Source: a virus. From it: 29,688 nucleotides of DNA. The notes below the pieces were generated by a model that made no database searches, was not told the origin of the DNA, and saw only the letters and a list, made by a program, of their open reading frames with translations. The translations under genes were made by a program, and so were the position numbers. This document shows positions 28,495 through 29,688 of the stretch, in pieces. Numbering within the stretch: the stretch's first letter is position 1; each line of letters starts with the position of its first letter. The DNA lies in the IMG/VR virus record IMGVR_UViG_3300041955_001940, positions 1 through 29,688 of that record; one strand, given 5' to 3'.

Positions 28495-29688
28495 CTATGT
28501 TTCAGTGGCGACTATCTTGACTTTGCCCGCCTTCAAATCCCGCAGAAAATCTTTAAGAATACGCTCGTCGTCTGGACTGATGTCTAAGCCACGGTCAGCG
28601 TTTACCTTTCCAGAATACACATTAATGTACGGTTCAAGTTTCACGTACTCTTTTTCAACCACGCCAGGATAAACACGCGGAGCATTATCGTAGACGCCGC
28701 CGACCACATCCAGTTTATTCGATTCGCCGTCGCCGCCGCTGTGACCCATCATAAAGCTGACGTAGGCTTTGCTGATGCCGCGTTCTGGCGGTGACGCTTC
28801 CTGCTCAAAGAACTTACGAAAACCATGACTTCGCACGCTCAGCGGCCCAGTGTACAATTTATGACGTGTAAGTGTTAGGCGGAAGTTGTTATGAAACTGC
28901 TTACATGACATCGGTTTACCCGTTTCTGAAATGAATAGGTAATCGCTTTTCACTCCTAAATTATCAAGGATATGTTGCCGTAGAGGCCGCCACTTCTGTA
29001 TTTCTTGAATTGCGTCCTGCGATATATAACTGAAGTACGCGAAGCCGTTGCCTTTGCGTTCATTAAAGTCCAGGCGGATCCGCTGCTTACCCGCGTCGAT
29101 TTCACGGAAAATATACTTACAGTTTACATTTACATCGACAATAACCTGCTTGATGCTCTGGCCAGACTGCAGTTCAGTCATGCAGACTGCACGGTCCCGC
29201 TGGCTCAACACAGCGAGGATACGCCTTACGTATTCGGCAGTGAAGGGTTTTTCTGGGTATTTGCGGCGGCTTCTTCTTGGAAATAACCCTTTGTTCTGGG
29301 TTAGGGGTGCTTCGTGGTAGTCGCAGAACATTTTCACTGGCAAAAAGAAGGCGGTGTAACCGTAGTTTGGGGCTTTATCTTTCAAGTCGGGGTTGTCGCG
29401 GCTGTACTCCAATGCTAAGCGTAAGGCCCAGCGGCGTTCTTCTACACTGACAGAGTTTTTCTTTGCCAAATGCAAGTCAAGAAACTGGCTGGGCGTTACC
29501 GTTATACCTTTAACGGTACATAGCCAACGGAAAAACCTCGCGAGCCCCACGGACTTTTCAGTGTAGGTGCTGCTGTTTCGGTCGTAGCGAGCTAGGAAAT
29601 CGCTTACGCAATTGTTAGCGTCAGCGAAGGCCTGAGCATCCACGGCTGAAACGCTATAGGTAAATCGGCTTTTTCTTATCCAACTCAC
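28495..29688 (-). CDS. int: tyrosine recombinase/integrase, start at window edge
   Basis: The 397-aa product ends inside the window; its GTG start is exactly at the last bases, so a longer N-terminus outside is possible. Residues 1-130 are an N-terminal SAM-like helical domain. The catalytic part has Lys 212 (ERKGN), His 288 and Arg 291 (SHGFRKFF), His 316 (MMGHSGGD) and a Tyr near 333-348 (GVYDNAPRVYPGVVEKEY). The first catalytic Arg expected after QSG is not there: the sequence reads ELQSGQSIKQVIVDV, with Ser 178 (AGC). The family resembles archaeal provirus integrases. It would insert the viral DNA at a host site, possibly a tRNA gene; no att site is visible. Convergent to the structural genes. 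Confidence 0.85.
   Translation of the reverse strand: MSWIRKSRFTYSVSAVDAQAFADANNCVSDFLARYDRNSSTYTEKSVGLARFFRWLCTVKGITVTPSQFLDLHLAKKNSVSVEERRWALRLALEYSRDNPDLKDKAPNYGYTAFFLPVKMFCDYHEAPLTQNKGLFPRRSRRKYPEKPFTAEYVRRILAVLSQRDRAVCMTELQSGQSIKQVIVDVNVNCKYIFREIDAGKQRIRLDFNERKGNGFAYFSYISQDAIQEIQKWRPLRQHILDNLGVKSDYLFISETGKPMSCKQFHNNFRLTLTRHKLYTGPLSVRSHGFRKFFEQEASPPERGISKAYVSFMMGHSGGDGESNKLDVVGGVYDNAPRVYPGVVEKEYVKLEPYINVYSGKVNADRGLDISPDDERILKDFLRDLKAGKVKIVATET

Noticed and set aside
28530-28545. tRNA T-arm-like TTCAAATCCCGC as an attachment site
   Set aside because: The 5' side of the arm is not complementary, and the sequence lies in the 3' coding end of the integrase. It is too short to claim an att core without host sequence.

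Overview
The window is almost one complete genome, or integrated copy, of a temperate tailed virus with siphovirus-type architecture. It carries small and large terminase subunits, portal, a Mu F-like minor head protein, prohead protease, HK97-type capsid protein, connectors, tail tube, frameshifted tail chaperones, tape measure, a distal tail protein, a very large tail-tip protein, a holin-like protein and a tyrosine integrase. The host is most likely an archaeon, perhaps a Bathyarchaeia-like or methanogen-related sediment lineage. This is inferred from the unusual number of small zinc-ribbon proteins, an archaeal-style integrase, T-rich terminators without strong hairpins, TATA-like boxes, and the lack of any peptidoglycan hydrolase. 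No marker fixes the host.

Layout: positions 1-6700 are an accessory (probably early) region of short plus-strand genes. Many overlap as ATGA or TAATG and have Shine-Dalgarno sites. It holds two repeat proteins built from DSS-type tandem repeats, a protein with two Myb/SANT-like domains, a winged-helix-like protein and many CxxC mini-proteins. Positions 6709-14782 are packaging and head genes. Between the terminase genes and the portal gene lies a gene-free control region (8722-8867) with two sets of tandem repeats. Positions 14850-16290 hold small genes and one lone minus-strand mini-gene facing a probable divergent promoter. Positions 16287-19262 encode appendage proteins. Positions 19264-24503 encode connectors and tail. 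Positions 24534-28031 encode a tail-tip protein that combines a zinc ribbon, a LamG-like domain, a glycosidase-like domain, two InlB-type repeats and a tail-hub-like end. A holin-like gene and the convergent integrase gene close the window.

How the genes work together: TerS and TerL bring DNA to the portal. The protease-scaffold polyprotein matures the capsid. The connector genes join head and tail. The G and G-T chaperones, made by a -1 frameshift on T TTT TTA, load the tape measure so that the tube polymerises. The tail-tip and appendage proteins would bind and perhaps digest a host surface glycan.

Most interesting points: (i) the -1 frameshift in the tail chaperone gene; (ii) a second possible slip site, A AAA AAC, exactly where the tail-tip protein has no normal start; (iii) two coding repeat arrays whose only differences are amino-acid changing and sit at fixed codons; (iv) an integrase whose first catalytic arginine seems to be replaced; (v) the composite glycosidase-like tail-tip protein; (vi) several structural genes without an ordinary in-frame start codon. 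The left edge cuts a repeat gene and the right edge falls at the first codon of the integrase, so both end genes may be incomplete.
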